Assembly (NCBI GenBank): GCA_028691625.1
Contig: JAQUYZ010000065.1
Location: 1 to 7,697 of the forward strand
From: Eubacteriales bacterium
GTDB taxonomy: Bacteria; Bacillota; Clostridia; Peptostreptococcales; Anaerovoracaceae
DNA length: 7,697 nt
Direction: 5' to 3'
The notes under the pieces: model-generated
The model's input: the letters and a program-made list of their open reading frames with translations, nothing else
The model's database searches: none
Told to the model about the DNA's origin: nothing
Position numbers and translations under genes: made by a program
Shown: piece by piece, positions 6,227-7,697 of the stretch
How the letters are laid out: every line of letters begins with the position of its first letter
How positions within the stretch are numbered: the stretch's first letter is position 1

Positions 6227-6269
6227 CGGATTTCATCCGGCCCTGAATAAACTTTCATTGTATTCAGGG
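6227..6269 (-). other. Two tandem hairpins in the spoVAC leader
   Basis: Reading toward spoVAC, the first hairpin is CCCTGAATA paired with TATTCAGGG (arms 6261-6269 and 6241-6249), with an 11-base loop that contains the rejected ATG at 6256-6258. One base later comes CGGAT-GAA-ATCCG (6227-6239), a 5-base-pair stem with a 3-base loop, ending ten bases before the AGGAGG site. Neither is followed by a T-run on this strand, so they are not terminators. They could stabilise the mRNA, influence translation, or form an operator. No riboswitch class is recognised. Confidence 0.5.
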
Positions 6270-6298
6270 TTTGTTCAGTAGCCTCTAATTATTGTCTC

Positions 6299-6305
6299 CA
6301 GTATG
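6299..6305 (-). promoter_or_regulatory. Possible forespore sigma-G -10 element for the spoVA operon
   Basis: The minus strand reads CATACTG, close to the sigma-G -10 consensus CATACTA. A 17-base spacer upstream leads to TTTATC, a weak match to sigma-G -35 elements such as TGTATA. In B. subtilis the spoVA operon is transcribed by sigma-G, which is why it was sought here. The start would leave a leader of roughly 85-90 bases containing the tandem hairpins. Confidence 0.3.
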
Positions 6306-6373
6306 TCTTAAAATATTTTATTGATAAATTACAGCATCATGATATATCGTGGTAAAATATATCCATGCAGCTA

Positions 6374-6402
6374 TTGAATTGCAAAATAATCTATGCAATA
6401 AT
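6374..6402 (+). promoter_or_regulatory. Candidate sigma-A promoter for butyrate kinase
   Basis: -35 TTGAAT (6374-6379), 17 bases, and extended -10 TGC-AATAAT (hexamer 6397-6402, TG at 6394-6395). The inverted repeat ATTGCA/TGCAAT (6378-6383 and 6394-6399) spans the spacer. A second possible extended -10, TGG-TAAAAT (hexamer 6353-6358), lies upstream but has a poor -35. Confidence 0.45.
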
Positions 6403-6451
6403 ACCCTTTGTGTGGATTAACTGAAAGAACCGGCAAACAAAGGAGAAAAAT

Positions 6452-7519
6452 ATGGGTCATACTGTACTCGCCATTAATCCGGGGTCTACCTCAACTAAAA
6501 TTGCCTTATACGAAGATGAAACTCTTGTCTTTTTTGAGCAGGCAGAACATTCCGAAGAAGATTTTGCCGCATATACAGAGATCCTCGATCAGCTGGATTT
6601 TCGTTTGGAGGTCATCCGTACCACATTGAACAAGCATCAGATCTCATTGTCAACGCTCACTGCGGTTGTGGGTCGCGGAGGTCTTCTGCCGCCGGTTCAC
6701 GCAGGAGGTTATCTGGTCAATGAGCCGTTGAAGCATATGATTCTCAGCGGAATGCTGTCTCCCCACGCCTCAAATTTGGGGGCGTTGCTGGCGGATCAGA
6801 TCGCAGCGCCTCTTGGTATTCCGGCATATATCTATGATTCCGTTTCATCTCATGAATTCCGCGAAATTGCAATGATAACCGGTATTCCGGAATTTCTTCG
6901 GCACAGCCTGTGTCATGTTTTGAATTCCAAAGCGATGGGCAGAAAGGTGGCCGAAAAACATGGCAGACGATATGAGGATCTGAATCTTATCGTAGCGCAT
7001 CTCGGCGGCGGTATCTCTATCGGAGTGCATGAAAAAGGCAAGATCGTCGATGCCATCGGTGACGATTCGGGACCCTTCTCGCCGGAAAGAACCGGCAGTC
7101 TGCCCCTGCTGTATATTGTTGATTTATGTTATTCCGGACAGTATACGAAGAGGGAGATGGTCAGAAAGATTCGTGGAATGGGCGGGATCAAGGCTCATCT
7201 CGGTACCCATGACTGCCGCAAGGTGGAGAAAATGATCGCAGAGGGAAATAAAAAAGCAAAGCTGATCTACGAAGCCGAAGCATATCAAATAGCCAAGGGA
7301 ATCGGAGAATTGGCTCCCGTTTTAAACGGAAATATCGACTATATCATTCTGACCGGAGGAATTGCATATTCCGAAATGATGACCGGAATGATTGCAGAAC
7401 GGGTAAAATACATTGCACCGGTGGAGATCATGCCGGGGGAGGTAGAAATGGAAGCGCTTGCATTCGGTGCATTGCGTATTCTTCGAGGAGAGGAATTTCC
7501 TTCAATCTATCCCGATTAA
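6452..7519 (+). CDS. buk: Butyrate kinase
   Basis: 355 residues, the usual length. It catalyses butyryl phosphate + ADP <=> butyrate + ATP in the cytoplasm, the last step of the phosphotransbutyrylase-kinase route of butyrate fermentation. It belongs to the acetokinase branch of the ASKHA superfamily. Visible motifs are AINPGSTSTKIALYE (7-21, adenosine/phosphate-binding start), GRGGLLPPVHAGGYLVN (74-90), SPHASNLGALLA (103-114), HVLNSKAMGRKVA (155-167), HLGGGISIGVH (183-193), GDDSGPFSPERTG (203-215) and ILTGGIAYSEMM (299-310). The ATG follows AAAGGAG (6439-6445) by six bases. It is transcribed away from spoVAC, so the gene on its 5' side is not phosphotransbutyrylase (ptb), its usual partner. 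The next gene downstream does not look like ptb in its visible N-terminus either. The enzyme could serve branched-chain acyl phosphates such as isobutyryl phosphate, as related kinases do. The family call is very secure; the exact substrate is an inference. Confidence 0.95.
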   Translation: MGHTVLAINPGSTSTKIALYEDETLVFFEQAEHSEEDFAAYTEILDQLDFRLEVIRTTLNKHQISLSTLTAVVGRGGLLPPVHAGGYLVNEPLKHMILSGMLSPHASNLGALLADQIAAPLGIPAYIYDSVSSHEFREIAMITGIPEFLRHSLCHVLNSKAMGRKVAEKHGRRYEDLNLIVAHLGGGISIGVHEKGKIVDAIGDDSGPFSPERTGSLPLLYIVDLCYSGQYTKREMVRKIRGMGGIKAHLGTHDCRKVEKMIAEGNKKAKLIYEAEAYQIAKGIGELAPVLNGNIDYIILTGGIAYSEMMTGMIAERVKYIAPVEIMPGEVEMEALAFGALRILRGEEFPSIYPD

Positions 7520-7545
7520 TTCATGGTATCTTATTTTTTAATATG

Positions 7546-7551
7546 AAGGAG
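7546..7551 (+). promoter_or_regulatory. Ribosome binding site of the last, partial gene
   Basis: AAGGAG, six bases before the ATG at 7558. An in-frame ATG at 7543-7545 lies just before and partly against this site, and has no good site of its own, so 7558 is preferred. Confidence 0.7.
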
Positions 7552-7557
7552 CGTCCT

Positions 7558-7697
7558 ATGAGCACTGTAAGAAAACAAATCGTTGAGATTCCGATTCATC
7601 AGATGAACGGTATGGATCAGATGTTCAGCCGCATGCTGAATCTGGATCTTGAAAATTTGCCCTCAAAATATAAGTCAGCCTTTGATCAGACCAGGGA
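7558..7697 (+). CDS. Unrecognised protein, N-terminal fragment (runs off right edge)
   Basis: 46 complete codons are open to the window edge. The protein begins MSTVRKQIVEIPIHQMNGM and continues DQMFSRMLNLDLENLP, then SKYKSAFDQTR. It is polar, with five Met in its first 26 residues, and shows no signal peptide, membrane segment or motif that I recognise. The ribosome binding site and open frame support a real gene. It begins 38 bases after the butyrate kinase stop. No convincing terminator lies between, so the two may be co-transcribed. It does not resemble the start of phosphotransbutyrylase. Function is unknown. Confidence 0.7.
   Translation, partial: MSTVRKQIVEIPIHQMNGMDQMFSRMLNLDLENLPSKYKSAFDQTR

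Noticed and set aside
6205..6258. N-terminal extension of SpoVAC to an ATG at 6258
   Set aside because: It has no ribosome binding site and its ATG lies in a hairpin loop, while AGGAGG stands six bases before the ATG at 6204, which also gives a length closer to the family's.
6241..6275. Hairpin CCCTGAATA/TATTCAGGG followed by TTTGTT as a plus-strand terminator
   Set aside because: No plus-strand gene lies upstream within reach and the T-run is broken. It is better explained as part of the spoVAC leader.
7520..7549. TTCAT...ATGAA inverted repeat with T-rich sequence after butyrate kinase, as a terminator
   Set aside because: The stem is only five A-T-rich pairs with a loop of about 17 bases, and the T-run lies in the loop rather than after the stem.

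Overview
The window looks like chromosomal DNA of an anaerobic, endospore-forming Clostridia member (Firmicutes). The reasons are strong AGGAGG-type ribosome binding sites, a compact three-gene spoVA operon in the order spoVAC-spoVAD-spoVAE, a butyrate kinase gene, a clostridial-type HutP-family protein and a clostridial-type class A penicillin-binding protein. No tRNA, rRNA, CRISPR array, insertion sequence or phage gene is visible. I cannot name the genus from the sequence.

Layout. Positions 1-319 (minus) hold the 5' end of a comEC-like gene, cut by the window edge. Just upstream of it on the same strand is a HutP-family gene (395-811). A divergent promoter region (826-1049) separates this pair from a large class A PBP gene (1050-4286, plus). 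Four bases after the PBP stop, the convergent spoVA operon ends. On the minus strand it reads spoVAC (start best placed at 6204), spoVAD and spoVAE, tightly packed. A second divergent intergenic region (6205-6451) carries leader hairpins for spoVAC and a promoter candidate for butyrate kinase (6452-7519, plus). Butyrate kinase is followed by the first 46 complete codons of an unrecognised gene that runs off the right edge.

Function. The PBP builds and cross-links peptidoglycan. SpoVAC/AD/AE form the dipicolinic acid uptake/release channel of the spore inner membrane. Butyrate kinase makes ATP from butyryl phosphate, or runs in reverse to activate butyrate. ComEC is the DNA translocation channel of natural transformation. 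The HutP-family protein is probably a ligand-dependent regulator. The genes do not form one pathway, and the window reads as ordinary core chromosome. I found no convincing new multi-gene system. The most notable observations are structural: an intrinsic terminator for the PBP transcript embedded inside convergent spoVAE, tandem hairpins in the spoVAC leader with a rejected upstream start in one loop, a palindrome inside the PBP promoter, an orphan HutP-like protein with only part of the known metal-ligand set, and a butyrate kinase gene with no phosphotransbutyrylase gene visible beside it.
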